A program made the translations under genes and the position numbers. Below the pieces are notes generated by a model. That model did not search any database, was not told the origin of the DNA, and saw only the letters and a list, made by a program, of their open reading frames with translations. A DNA stretch of 64,000 bases from Actinoplanes utahensis (GTDB lineage Bacteria; Actinomycetota; Actinomycetes; Mycobacteriales; Micromonosporaceae), in assembly GCF_016862455.1 (NCBI RefSeq), contig NZ_BOMZ01000047.1, forward strand, positions 37,283 to 101,282, written 5' to 3'. Of the stretch, positions 1-8,117 are shown piece after piece (within the stretch, counting starts at the first letter, position 1; the number at the start of each line of letters is the position of its first letter).

Positions 1-1
1 G

Positions 2-316
2 GGTCTCTCGCAGGGCATGGGTGGCGTCACCAGCGACCTCGATGGCGGCGCCGGCTTCCCGCCCAGCAGCACCAGCACCGTCGCGGAGAACTGGGCGAGC
101 CTCCTCGGTTCCAAGACCCTGCTGCTCGCCCTCAGCGAGGGTGGCAAGCCGGCCACCCATCTGGCGAAGGCCGTCGCCGACTTCAACATGCCGGGCACCA
201 AGGTCAAGATCGTTCGTGCCGGTGTCGCTCAGGTGACCTCCGGCAGCACCGTGGCCTGCCTGACCCTCCCGGCCACCACCTCCGGTGAGCCGAAGGTCCT
301 CGCCGGCGCCTGCTGA
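2..316 (+). CDS. 3' part of an unrecognised protein
   Basis: The reading frame is open from the window edge and ends with TGA at 314-316, so the 5' end of the gene is missing. The 104 visible residues are rich in Ser, Thr, Gly and Ala and end in GAC, with one further Cys in a segment reading VACLTLP. No catalytic motif is visible and I do not recognise the family. An internal ATG at 17 could be a start but has no good ribosome binding site, so a longer gene is more likely. A strong hairpin terminator follows 14 nt downstream, which supports a real gene end here. Confidence 0.6.
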   Translation, partial: GLSQGMGGVTSDLDGGAGFPPSSTSTVAENWASLLGSKTLLLALSEGGKPATHLAKAVADFNMPGTKVKIVRAGVAQVTSGSTVACLTLPATTSGEPKVLAGAC

Positions 317-627
317 CGAACCTTCGCACCGAAGCCCGGCCTGCCACTCACGGCAGGCCGGGCTTCTGCGTCTCCCGGAGCGGTACGCCCGAAGCGTCAC
401 CCCCGGCCCGCGCCCCAGCGTGGCGTTCCCGACGAGGAGCAGCGGCTGAAGTCCACACGCGCCGGTCGGCGGTCGGCGCTGCTGCGGCAGATCCCGGCGT
501 GGAGCGTTCCATGCCGGTTCCGGTTCCGTCCGGCTGGCGTGGGTTGGGGTGGCCGGACGGTGCACCTTCATCGTGGGGACGGTGGACGGGGGCACGGTGC
601 GGGCGTGCGGGTGACAAGCTTCTGTCT
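317..627. other. Gap with terminator, no gene seen
   Basis: Apart from the hairpin at 331-366 nothing with gene character is visible. The kinase frame that follows is open back to 499, but that extension (residues such as WRGLGWPDGAP) has no family similarity that I recognise, so it is treated as leader. Confidence 0.5.
331..366 (+). terminator. Perfect 15-bp hairpin terminator
   Basis: The arms GAAGCCCGGCCTGCC (331-345) and their exact complement (352-366) flank a 6-nt loop. The hairpin lies 14 nt after the stop of the first gene. It has no long T tail, which is usual for high-GC actinobacterial terminators. Confidence 0.8.
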
Positions 628-1152
628 GTGGCGCAGCGGCTGATTCTGGTCAACGGGCTGCCCGGGTCGGGGAAGAGCACCCTGGCGGGGCGGTTGGCGG
701 CTACGTTGCGCGTACCGCTGATCGGCAAGGACCTGCTGAAGGAGGCGATGGCCGCCGCAGTGCCGGGGGTGCCGCCGAAGGCGGTGGGGGTGGCCGCCGC
801 GGAGGCGATGTGGGACATCGCGGCCGCGACGCCGGGGGTGGTGATCCTGGAGAGTTGGTGGTTCCGGCCGCGGGACCTGGGGTTCGTGACCGACGGGATC
901 GTCCGGTCCGGGGCGCGCACGGTGCTGGAGATCTGGTGCTCGGTGCCTGCCGAGGTGGCTCTGGACCGTTACCGGAACCGGCGGCGGAGCGGGATCCACC
1001 AGGACGAGCAGCGGCTGACGGAGGACTGGCCGCGGTGGGCGGCGGAGGCGAGACCGCTGAACGTCGGGCCGGTCATCACCGTCGCCACCGATCAGCCGGT
1101 GATCGCCACCCGGCTGATCGAGGCGATCAGCGAGGCCATCGGCGGAGTCTGA
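628..1152 (+). CDS. P-loop AAA-type kinase (PF13671-like)
   Basis: A 174-residue soluble protein with a Walker A motif GLPGSGKS near its N-terminus, followed by a KDLLKEAM segment typical of the small zeta-toxin/chloramphenicol-phosphotransferase-like kinase fold. A lid-like basic stretch (RYRNRRRSG) lies in the C-terminal half. Such proteins phosphorylate small molecules, but the substrate cannot be read from sequence. The GTG at 628 is chosen because the P-loop then sits about ten residues in, as in the family. An in-frame ATG at 499 would add 43 residues without family similarity. The gene stands alone, followed by a tandem repeat. Confidence 0.7.
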   Translation: MAQRLILVNGLPGSGKSTLAGRLAATLRVPLIGKDLLKEAMAAAVPGVPPKAVGVAAAEAMWDIAAATPGVVILESWWFRPRDLGFVTDGIVRSGARTVLEIWCSVPAEVALDRYRNRRRSGIHQDEQRLTEDWPRWAAEARPLNVGPVITVATDQPVIATRLIEAISEAIGGV

Positions 1153-1154
1153 GA

Positions 1155-1262
1155 GCGGCGTTCCGAGTGCGTGGTGTGGAAGCGGCGTTCCGAGTGCGGG
1201 TCTGACAGCGGCGTCCCGAGTGCGGGTCTGACAGCGGCGTCCCGAGTGCGGGGTCTGAGATC
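1155..1262 (+). repeat. Tandem repeat, about 24-26 bp unit
   Basis: Four to five imperfect copies of a unit containing AGCGGCGTTCCGAGTGCG or AGCGGCGTCCCGAGTGCG lie head to tail between the kinase stop and the GlxA-type gene. The copies at about 1200-1250 are nearly identical and the outer ones diverge. The array is part of a general minisatellite habit of this window. It keeps a frame open upstream of the next gene, giving a false long start for it. Confidence 0.75.
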
Positions 1263-1368
1263 GGTGCTTCGGGAGCGGGGTCTGGCAGCGGGAACGTGCG
1301 GCGGTAGTGGCAGGAAAGGTGGGATCCGTGTCGTTGCTGCCGTGCCCGGCAGCGGCGAGGCTGAAGAC

Positions 1369-2304
1369 GTGGACGTACTGATCCTGATCTTCGACGGGGT
1401 GCAGAGCCTCGACGTGACCGGGCCGCTCGAGGTCTTCACCGGCGCCGGGTACCGGGTGAGCACGGCGAGCCGGGACGGCCGGGCGGTGCGCTGTTCCAGT
1501 GGCCTCGTCCTGCTGCCCGAGCACGACCTGGCGTCCGCGCCGCTGCCGGACATCGTGGTCGTGCCCGGCGGCCACGGCACCCACGACCCGCATCCGGAGA
1601 TCGTCGCCTGGCTGCGCCGGCACGCGAGCGGCATCCCGCGGGTGATGGGCGTCTGCTCGGGCGCGTTCGTGCTGGCGGCGGCCGGTCTGCTGGCCGGGCG
1701 CCGGGCCACCACGCACTGGGACGTCTGCGGCACCCTGGCCCGGCGGTACCCGGACGTCGACGTCGACCCGGAGCCGATCTTCGTGATCGACGGGCCGATC
1801 GCCACCTCGGCCGGGGTGACCGCCGGCATCGACCTGGCGCTCGCGATCGTCGAGGCGGACCGGGGCCGGGAGACGGCGCTGCTGATCGCCCGGCACCTGG
1901 TCATGTTCCTGCGCCGGCCGGCCAATCAGACCCAGTTCAGCGCGCAGTTGTCCGCCCAGGTCGCGGCCCGGCCCGGCTTGCGGGAGGTGCAGCACTGGAT
2001 CGCCGACCATCCGGCCGGCGACCTGTCGGTGGAGGCGCTGGCCCGGCGGGCGAACCTGTCGCCACGGCAGTTCGCTCGCGCGTTCACCGCCGAGGTCGGG
2101 CAGACCCCGGGCCGGTACGTCGACGCGGTCCGGCTGGAGACGGCCCGGCGGCTGCTGGAGGACGGCGCCGACGGGGTCGAGCAGGTGGCGCGGGCCAGCG
2201 GCTACGGCACCCCGGAGGCGATGCGCCGCGCCTTCGTCCGGGTGCTCGGCATCGCGCCGTCGGAATACCAGCGGCGTTTCCGTCCCGTACCCCAGGAGGT
2301 TTGA
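1369..2304 (+). CDS. GlxA-family transcriptional regulator (DJ-1/PfpI + AraC HTH)
   Basis: A 311-residue protein with two domains. Residues 1-170 are a DJ-1/PfpI fold with the nucleophile elbow GVCSGAF (Cys about 96) and the following RATTHW. Residues about 210-305 form an AraC-type double helix-turn-helix (DLSVEALARRANLSPRQFAR, then a second helix pair ending APSEYQRRF). In this family the first domain is a sensor and the second binds DNA. The GTG at 1369 starts the protein at VDVLILIFDGV, where family members begin, and GCGAGG lies about 9 nt upstream. It is one base from the next DJ-1 gene, so it is probably co-transcribed with it and may control it. Confidence 0.88.
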   Translation: MDVLILIFDGVQSLDVTGPLEVFTGAGYRVSTASRDGRAVRCSSGLVLLPEHDLASAPLPDIVVVPGGHGTHDPHPEIVAWLRRHASGIPRVMGVCSGAFVLAAAGLLAGRRATTHWDVCGTLARRYPDVDVDPEPIFVIDGPIATSAGVTAGIDLALAIVEADRGRETALLIARHLVMFLRRPANQTQFSAQLSAQVAARPGLREVQHWIADHPAGDLSVEALARRANLSPRQFARAFTAEVGQTPGRYVDAVRLETARRLLEDGADGVEQVARASGYGTPEAMRRAFVRVLGIAPSEYQRRFRPVPQEV

Positions 2305-2305
2305 G

Positions 2306-2950
2306 ATGCAGTTCGCCATCGTGGTCTTCGACCGTTTCACCGCGCTCGACGCCGTCGGTCCCTACGAGGTGCTCAGCCGGGTGCCGGGCGGTGAGGTCGT
2401 GTTCGTCGGGGAGCGCGAGGGGCCGGTCCGGACCGAGGTCGGCAGCCTGGCCTTGACCGTGGACGCTACCTTCACCGATGTGCCGCATCCGGACGTGATC
2501 GTGGTCGCCGGCGGACCCGGGCAGAACGATCACATGTCCGACGGCCCGATGCATCGGTGGCTGCGCCGTGCCGACGCCACCAGCACGTGGACCACCTCGG
2601 TCTGCACCGGCTCGCTGATCCTCGCCGCGGCCGGTCTGCTCGCCGGCCGCCGGGCCACCAGCCACTGGCTGTCGCTGGAGCTGCTCGCCGAGTTCGGCGC
2701 GGTCCCCACCGAGGAGCGCGTGGTCACCGACGGTAAGTATGTGACGGCTGCCGGGGTGTCCGCCGGGATCGACATGGCGATCGGGCTGGTCGCCGCGATC
2801 ACGGACGCGACCGTCGCCCAGGCCGTGCAGTTGGGTATCGAGTACGACCCCCGTCCGCCGTTTGTGGCGGGTTCGCCGCGCACCGCGCCGCCTGAGGTGG
2901 TAGCGGTGGTGCGGGGACTCCGGGACTTCATCCGTACCGGTGAACGATGA
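2306..2950 (+). CDS. DJ-1/PfpI protein, isocyanide hydratase-like
   Basis: A 214-residue single-domain protein starting one base after the regulator's stop. It carries the elbow SVCTGSL (Cys about 100) and the block AAAGLLAGRRATSHW, which resemble isocyanide hydratase (InhA) proteins that turn isonitriles into N-formamides. An early acidic residue in the DAVGPYEVL segment also fits the group. Substrate choice within DJ-1/PfpI is hard to predict, so the hydratase call is tentative while the fold is secure. The Asp/Glu and Cys positions suggest an active enzyme rather than a pure sensor. The pair regulator plus hydratase-like enzyme suggests local control by the compound. Confidence 0.8.
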   Translation: MQFAIVVFDRFTALDAVGPYEVLSRVPGGEVVFVGEREGPVRTEVGSLALTVDATFTDVPHPDVIVVAGGPGQNDHMSDGPMHRWLRRADATSTWTTSVCTGSLILAAAGLLAGRRATSHWLSLELLAEFGAVPTEERVVTDGKYVTAAGVSAGIDMAIGLVAAITDATVAQAVQLGIEYDPRPPFVAGSPRTAPPEVVAVVRGLRDFIRTGER

Positions 2951-2960
2951 GAGGCGGCAC

Positions 2961-3590
2961 GTGTACGAACTGGTCAAGAAGGCGGTCCGGCTGCGGGTGG
3001 AGGGTGCCGAGCACGTGCCGGTGAGCGGGCCGCTGCTGCTCGCCTCCAACCACCTGTCCATCACGGACTCGACGTTCCTGCCGATGGCGGTGGCCCGGCA
3101 CGTCACCTTCATGGCGAAAGCGGAGTACTTCACCGGGCAGGGGCCGCTGGGGCGGTTCGTCTCCTGGTTCATGTCCCGTGACGGGCAGGTGGCGGTGGAC
3201 CGGGACGACAAGCGGGCCGCGGTGGCGTCCCTGGAGCCGTGCCTGGCGGTGCTGCGCCGCGGTGACGCGTTCGCGATCTATCCGGAGGGCACCCGCTCGC
3301 CGGACGGGCGGCTCTATCGCGGGCGGACCGGGGTGGCGTGGCTGGCGCTGAAGTCGGGCGCTCCGGTGGTGCCGGTGGCGATGTTCGGCACCGAGCGGGT
3401 GCTGCCGCCGGGCAGCGTGATCCCGCGGCCGGCCCGGGTGCGGGTGGTGTTCGGCAAGCCGGTGCAGCTCGCGCCGATCGCCACCGACCCGGACAGCGCG
3501 CGGGAGCGCCGCGCCGCCACCGACGCGATCATGACGGCCATCGGGGAGCTTTCCGGACAGGAGTACGTGCCGCGCTACGCAAGATCGTGA
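2961..3590 (+). CDS. 1-acyl-sn-glycerol-3-phosphate acyltransferase (PlsC family)
   Basis: A 209-residue acyltransferase with the catalytic HX4D motif (NHLSITD, His31 and Asp36) and the substrate-binding motif YPEGTRSPDG. It would esterify lysophosphatidate or a similar lysolipid at the inner face of the membrane. The GTG at 2961 is preferred because GAGAGGCG lies just upstream. The GTG at 2940, overlapping the previous gene, would add seven residues. It follows the DJ-1 gene closely and may be the third gene of that unit, but no functional link is obvious. Confidence 0.85.
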   Translation: MYELVKKAVRLRVEGAEHVPVSGPLLLASNHLSITDSTFLPMAVARHVTFMAKAEYFTGQGPLGRFVSWFMSRDGQVAVDRDDKRAAVASLEPCLAVLRRGDAFAIYPEGTRSPDGRLYRGRTGVAWLALKSGAPVVPVAMFGTERVLPPGSVIPRPARVRVVFGKPVQLAPIATDPDSARERRAATDAIMTAIGELSGQEYVPRYARS

Positions 3591-3606
3591 TCTGCTTCTC
3601 TCATTC

Positions 3607-3641
3607 TCGTAGTAGTTGCAAACTCTTGGCAACTACTACGA
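3607..3641 (+). promoter_or_regulatory. Putative Nur box operator of the nik operon
   Basis: A perfect 13-bp inverted repeat (arms 3607-3619 and 3629-3641, both reading TCGTAGTAGTTGC on their own strands) spans a 9-nt centre. At its core is TTGCAA-N5-TGGCAA (3616-3632), which fits the Streptomyces Nur consensus tTGCaa-N5-ttGCAA with one mismatch. Nur is the nickel-sensing Fur-family repressor of nikABCDE. The right arm ends at the ribosome binding site of the first transporter gene, so the site sits where a repressor would act. The match was made by eye. Confidence 0.7.
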
Positions 3642-3651
3642 GGATGTCGTC

Positions 3652-5193
3652 ATGCTTCGTCTCATGGGGACCGCAGTCGTCGCCCTGCTGGCCCTGACCG
3701 CCTGCTCGACACCGGCCGCCACCGGCCCCGGCTCGGCCACGGACACTTTCGTCGTGGCCACCGCCGGGGAGCCGGACAACCTCAACCCCGTGCTGGGGTA
3801 CGGGGCCGACGGTGCCTCGCTGATCTTCGACGGCCTGGTCGCCCGGGACGACAGGAACGCGCTGAGCCCGGCGCTCGCCACCGACCTGCCCACCGTCTCC
3901 GCCGACGGCCGGACGGTCACCGCGCGACTGCGCACCGGCGTCACTTTCCACGACGGCAAGGCGCTCACCGCCGACGACGTGGTCTTCACCTACCGGTCGA
4001 TCCTCGACCCGAAAGTCGACTCCACCATCCGCTCCGACCTGGACATGCTCGACAAGGTCACGGCGAGCGGCGCGGACACCGTGGTGTTCACGCTGAAGTA
4101 CCCGTACACGCCGTTCCTGCAGCGGCTCACCATCGGGATCCTGCCGGAGCTGCCCGGCCAGGACATGAACAAGTCCGAGATCAACCGCAAGCCGGTCGGC
4201 ACCGGGCCGTACCGGGTGACCTCCTGGACCCCGGGGGACAAACTGGTGCTCGCGGCCAACGACACCTACTGGGGTGGCAAGCCGACCAACAGCGGCGTGA
4301 TCGTCGCGTTCGTCGCCGACGACAACGTGCGCGCCCAGCGGGCCCGCGCCGGCGAGTTCGACGCCGTCGAGGTCGCCCCGCGACTGGCCACCGCGTTCGG
4401 CGGGTACACCGTGCACAAGGTGCCGACCGCCGACTACCGCGGGGTCATGCTGCCGATGAACGGGCCGGTCACCGGGGACCTGGCGATCCGCCGGGCGGTG
4501 AACGCGGCAGTCGACCGGCAGGCGATGGTCACCGGGGTGCTCGCCGGAGCCGGCGACCCGGCGTACGGGCCGATCCCGCCCACCTCGGAGTACGCCGCGC
4601 CCGCGCCCACGGTCGGAGACGCCGCGACGATCCTGGACGAGGCCGGCTGGACCCTCGGCGCCGACGGCATCCGGGCCCGCAACGGGCAGCGCGCCCGGTT
4701 CACCCTGATGTACCCGGCCAGCGACAGCCTCCGCAAGGAACTCGCCCTCGCCGTCACCGCCGACGCGAAGAAGGCCGGCATCGAGATCACGCCGGAAGGT
4801 CTCACCTGGGACGCGATCGACCCGCGGATGAAGGACGACGCGCTCATCATGGGCTGGGGCACGCCGTACGACCCGGACTTCGTCTCCTACAAACTGTTCG
4901 GCTCGAGGTTCGCCGGCGAGGGCTACTTCAACCCCGGCTCGTACGCGTCCGCGGTCACCGACGAGGCGCTGGAGAAGGGACGGACCAGCTCGGACCCGGC
5001 TGAGCGCAAGGCCGCGTACCAGAGGTTCCAGGAGCAACTGGCCGCGGACGTGCCCTGGGTGTTCCTCACCTACCTGCGGCACACCTACCTGGTCCGCGAC
5101 GACGTCGCCGGCGTCCGCCCGCGGGTCGAGCCGCACGCCCACGGCGTCGAGAACGCCATCTGGTGGAACATCCACACCTGGACCCGCAAATGA
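3652..5193 (+). CDS. nikA: Nickel/peptide ABC transporter substrate-binding lipoprotein (NikA-like)
   Basis: A 513-residue extracytoplasmic binding protein of solute-binding family 5. The lipobox LTAC puts the lipidated Cys at about residue 18 after a short hydrophobic leader. EPDNLNP, TVSADGRTVT and FHDGKALTADDVVFTY are family signatures. Its length is close to E. coli NikA. The ATG at 3652 has ACGAGG about 8 nt upstream. The upstream frame start at 3616 lies inside the operator palindrome and is rejected. It begins a five-gene unit of two permeases and two ATPases in nikABCDE order. Peptide import is the main alternative. The Nur-like box argues for nickel. Confidence 0.78.
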   Translation: MLRLMGTAVVALLALTACSTPAATGPGSATDTFVVATAGEPDNLNPVLGYGADGASLIFDGLVARDDRNALSPALATDLPTVSADGRTVTARLRTGVTFHDGKALTADDVVFTYRSILDPKVDSTIRSDLDMLDKVTASGADTVVFTLKYPYTPFLQRLTIGILPELPGQDMNKSEINRKPVGTGPYRVTSWTPGDKLVLAANDTYWGGKPTNSGVIVAFVADDNVRAQRARAGEFDAVEVAPRLATAFGGYTVHKVPTADYRGVMLPMNGPVTGDLAIRRAVNAAVDRQAMVTGVLAGAGDPAYGPIPPTSEYAAPAPTVGDAATILDEAGWTLGADGIRARNGQRARFTLMYPASDSLRKELALAVTADAKKAGIEITPEGLTWDAIDPRMKDDALIMGWGTPYDPDFVSYKLFGSRFAGEGYFNPGSYASAVTDEALEKGRTSSDPAERKAAYQRFQEQLAADVPWVFLTYLRHTYLVRDDVAGVRPRVEPHAHGVENAIWWNIHTWTRK

Positions 5194-6155
5194 TCAAGGT
5201 GATCGGGCGGCGGCTCGCGTTCGCCCTGCCGGTCCTCCTCGCCACCAGCATCGGCATGTTCCTGCTCGGCGCCGCGTCCCCGATGGATCCGGCCAAGCAG
5301 TACGCGGGCGCCGCCGTCTTCACCATGAGCGAGGAGAACCTGGCCCAGATCCGGGCCAACTGGGGCGTCGACGACCCGCTGTACGTGCAGTACCTGCGCT
5401 GGCTCGGCAACCTGCTCCACGGCGACCTCGGCTGGTCCACCTCCCGGCACGAGATGGTCGGCGACGTCATCGCCGCCCGGGCCGGATGGACCCTGCTGCT
5501 GATCGGGATCACCCTGGGCGTGGTCCTGATCGGCAGCCTCGTCCTGGGCACGCTCGCCGCCTACCGCCGGGGCGGGCTGCTCGACCGGGGGGTGCGGGTG
5601 GCCGCGTACGCCGTCCAGTCCATGCCGTCGTTCTGGCTCGCGCTCGCCGCGATCGCGGTGTTCGCCATCGGCCTCGGATGGTTCCCGGCCGGTGGCCTCA
5701 CCGACGTCCGGTCCACCGGCGTGGACGTCGCCGACGTCGCCCACCATCTGGTGCTGCCGGTGGCCGTGCTGGCGATCTCCCAGGCCCCGTGGTTCCTGCT
5801 GTTCGTCCGGGACTCGGTGGCGGAGAGCCTGCGGGAGGACCATGTGCTCGCCGCGCGGGCCCGTGGGCTCGCCGGGCGGACGGTCCTGTTCGGGCACGCG
5901 CTGCGGACGGCGCTGCTGCCGTTCCTCACCCTCGTCGGCACCCATCTGCCGGAACTGGTCGGCGGATCGGTACTGGTCGAGACGGTGTTCTCCCTGCCAG
6001 GGCTTGGGGCGGTCAGCGTGCACGCGGCGCTCGGCAGTGATTTCCCGCTGCTCGCCGCGATCACCCTGATCACGACGGCGGTGGTGCTGGCCGCCAACCT
6101 GCTGACCGATCTGGCCTACACGGCCGCCGACCCCCGGGTGCGCATCGATGGCTGA
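5190..6155 (+). CDS. nikB: ABC transporter permease (NikB-like)
   Basis: A 321-residue inner-membrane permease of the DppB/NikB family. It has an N-terminal membrane anchor (residues about 8-28), a periplasmic loop, then five further membrane spans. The EAA-type cytoplasmic loop is seen in ARARGLAGRTVLFGHALRTA. The start ATG overlaps the stop of the binding-protein gene by 4 nt (ATGA), a sign of translational coupling. It pairs with the next permease to form the membrane channel of the importer. Confidence 0.8.
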   Translation: MIKVIGRRLAFALPVLLATSIGMFLLGAASPMDPAKQYAGAAVFTMSEENLAQIRANWGVDDPLYVQYLRWLGNLLHGDLGWSTSRHEMVGDVIAARAGWTLLLIGITLGVVLIGSLVLGTLAAYRRGGLLDRGVRVAAYAVQSMPSFWLALAAIAVFAIGLGWFPAGGLTDVRSTGVDVADVAHHLVLPVAVLAISQAPWFLLFVRDSVAESLREDHVLAARARGLAGRTVLFGHALRTALLPFLTLVGTHLPELVGGSVLVETVFSLPGLGAVSVHAALGSDFPLLAAITLITTAVVLAANLLTDLAYTAADPRVRIDG

Positions 6156-6996
6156 CCTCGCTCTGTCCCGGCCACGGATCCGGCCCGGGACGCCGGTCGC
6201 CGCGCTGGTGCTGGGAGCCGCGGTGGGTGCGGTGCTGCTCGTACCGCTGCTTCTCCCGCTCGATCAGAGCGCCGTCGCGCTCGACCGCACCACTCTGCCG
6301 CCGTCGCCGGCGCATCCCGGCGGCACCGACGACCTCGGGCGGGACGTGCTGCACCGCAGCATCTACGGGCTGCGGGTGTCGCTGCTGGTCGGCGTGGTCG
6401 CGGCCGTCGCCGCGGCGCTCGTGGGCGGGCTGATCGGCGGGCTCGCCGGCCTGCTCGGCGGCTGGGTGGACCGGATCCTGATGCGGGTCATCGACACCAT
6501 CTCCGCCCTGCCGCACCTGCTGCTCGGCATCTTCATCGTGGCGATGCTGCGGCCCGGCCTCGGCGCGGTGATCCTGTCCATCGGGCTCACCCACTGGCTG
6601 TCCACCGCCCGGATCGTCCGATCCGAACTGCTGTCCCTGCGTACCCGCCCGTTCATCGACGCCGCGATCGCCGGCGGGGCCGGCCGGACCCGGATCCTCA
6701 CCCGGCACCTGCTCCCGCACGTACTGCCGAAGATCGCCCTGGCCGTCACGCTGATGATCCCGCACGCCGTCTGGCACGAGACCTCCCTGTCGTTCCTCGG
6801 CCTCGGCCTGCCACCGCACCTGGCGTCCCTCGGCAACATGATCAATGACGGTCAGCGGTCGCTGCTGGCGGGCGCCTGGTGGTCGAGCATCGTGCCGGGT
6901 GCGGTGATCGTCGCCGTCACCCTCGCCATCGCGGCGCTGGCCGGCCGCTGGCGCGACCACCTCGACCCCCGAGTCCGTGCGGAGCTGAACCTGTGA
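6148..6996 (+). CDS. nikC: ABC transporter permease (NikC-like)
   Basis: A 282-residue permease of the DppC/NikC family with about six membrane spans. It has the typical entry motif GTDDLGRDVLHR after the first span and an EAA loop near AAIAGGAGRTRILTRHLLPH. The ATG lies 8 nt inside the preceding permease gene. It forms the second half of the channel for the binding protein encoded at 3652. Confidence 0.8.
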   Translation: MADLALSRPRIRPGTPVAALVLGAAVGAVLLVPLLLPLDQSAVALDRTTLPPSPAHPGGTDDLGRDVLHRSIYGLRVSLLVGVVAAVAAALVGGLIGGLAGLLGGWVDRILMRVIDTISALPHLLLGIFIVAMLRPGLGAVILSIGLTHWLSTARIVRSELLSLRTRPFIDAAIAGGAGRTRILTRHLLPHVLPKIALAVTLMIPHAVWHETSLSFLGLGLPPHLASLGNMINDGQRSLLAGAWWSSIVPGAVIVAVTLAIAALAGRWRDHLDPRVRAELNL

Positions 6997-8117
6997 AGAA
7001 CCTCCTGGTCATCGAGGGGCTGGGCGTCCGCTTCCGCTTGCGCGACGCGACGGTTCATGCGGTTTCGGATCTGGACCTGACGGTACGGCCGGGCGAGCTC
7101 CTCGCCGTCGTCGGCGAATCCGGCTGCGGCAAATCGGTGCTGGCCCACGCCCTGCTGGGCCTCCTTCCCGCCAACGCGCTCGTCACCGGCCGAGCCCTCC
7201 TCCACCCCGCCCGTCCCGCCGCCCCGGGACCGTCCACGCAGCGGCGGACCCTGCCCCGCTGGTCGTCAGTGCTGCCTCGACCGGCGGGAGACCGCGCTGA
7301 GAGCCGGCGAGGGTCTTCCGGATGGTCGTCACGGCTGTCTCGCCGGCTCCGAGACAGCGCTGAGCACCAGCCTGAAGGAACCGGCGCAGGTGGCGGGGGA
7401 GTGGGGTCGGGCGGGGCGGTGGATCTGCTCGCCTGTGGGGAGAAGGTCCTGGCCCGCAGCGTGCGGGGGCGGCGGATCGGGCTGATCCCGCAGAGTCCGG
7501 CGACCGCGCTGACGGTGGTACGGACCGGGCGGCGGCTGCTCGCTGAGACGCTGACGGCGCACGGCCGTGACCCCGGCCTGGCCGCCCAGGTCGCGATCGA
7601 GGCGGGGCTGGACCCCGCGGACCTGGAACGCTATCCGTTCGAGCTGTCCGGTGGCATGGCGCAGCGGCTGGCGACCGCGCTCGCCCTGGCCACCGATCCG
7701 CCGCTGCTGATCGCCGACGAACCCACCAGCGGACTCGACCGGCCCCTCGTCGATCACACGCTCGATCTGCTGCGCCGCCGCTGCGACGCGGGCGCGGCGG
7801 TGCTGCTGATCACCCACGATCTCGCGGCGGCGGAGCGAGTCGCCGACACGGTCGCCGTCATGTACGCCAGCCGGATCGTCGAGCACCGGCCCGCTGCTGA
7901 TCTGTTCCGGTCGCCTGCTCACCCGTACACCCAAGCTCTCCTGAACGCCCTGCCGGACCGCGACTTCACGCCCCTCCCCGGCCATCCGCCCATGCTGACC
8001 GCGCTCCCGCCCGGGTGCGCTTTCGCGGCGCGCTGCCCGCGCGTGTCGGAGACCTGCGCCACCCGGCCGTCCGGGCCGGTCGCCTGCCATCACCCGCTCG
8101 TGGAGGTGCCCGCATGA
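6993..8117 (+). CDS. nikD: ABC transporter ATPase with in-frame repeat insertion (NikD-like)
   Basis: A 374-residue ATPase of the oligopeptide/nickel type. Walker A GESGCGKS is at about 41-48, Q-loop LIPQSP follows the insertion, then signature LSGGMAQR (about 218), Walker B LLIADEP (about 238) and H-loop LITHD. A C-terminal Cys cluster (CAFAARCP, then CATRP) is typical of peptide/nickel ATPases. The GTG at 6993 overlaps the permease stop by 4 nt. The oddity is about 75 extra, Ser/Arg/Gly-rich residues (about 70-145) between the strand after Walker A and the VDLLACGEK segment. Their DNA contains a copy of the palindromic repeat described at 7255. All ATPase motifs remain, so function may be kept, but this is unproven. 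Confidence 0.78.
   Translation: MKNLLVIEGLGVRFRLRDATVHAVSDLDLTVRPGELLAVVGESGCGKSVLAHALLGLLPANALVTGRALLHPARPAAPGPSTQRRTLPRWSSVLPRPAGDRAESRRGSSGWSSRLSRRLRDSAEHQPEGTGAGGGGVGSGGAVDLLACGEKVLARSVRGRRIGLIPQSPATALTVVRTGRRLLAETLTAHGRDPGLAAQVAIEAGLDPADLERYPFELSGGMAQRLATALALATDPPLLIADEPTSGLDRPLVDHTLDLLRRRCDAGAAVLLITHDLAAAERVADTVAVMYASRIVEHRPAADLFRSPAHPYTQALLNALPDRDFTPLPGHPPMLTALPPGCAFAARCPRVSETCATRPSGPVACHHPLVEVPA
7255..7375 (+). repeat. Interspersed double-palindrome repeat, copy A, inside nikD
   Basis: About 121 bp made of two imperfect hairpins. The second runs CCGGATGGTCGTCACGG with core CTGTCTC, a GCCGGCTCC loop, core GAGACAGC and CACCAGCCTG. It matches the copy at 25156-25276 over most positions and in hairpin spacing (63 versus 64 nt). 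The same cores recur at 44472 and 44656. This copy lies within the nikD reading frame, which stays open across it. Confidence 0.8.

Noticed and set aside
568..2340. A 590-codon open frame on the minus strand
   Set aside because: Shadow of the kinase and the GlxA-type regulator. No family pattern.
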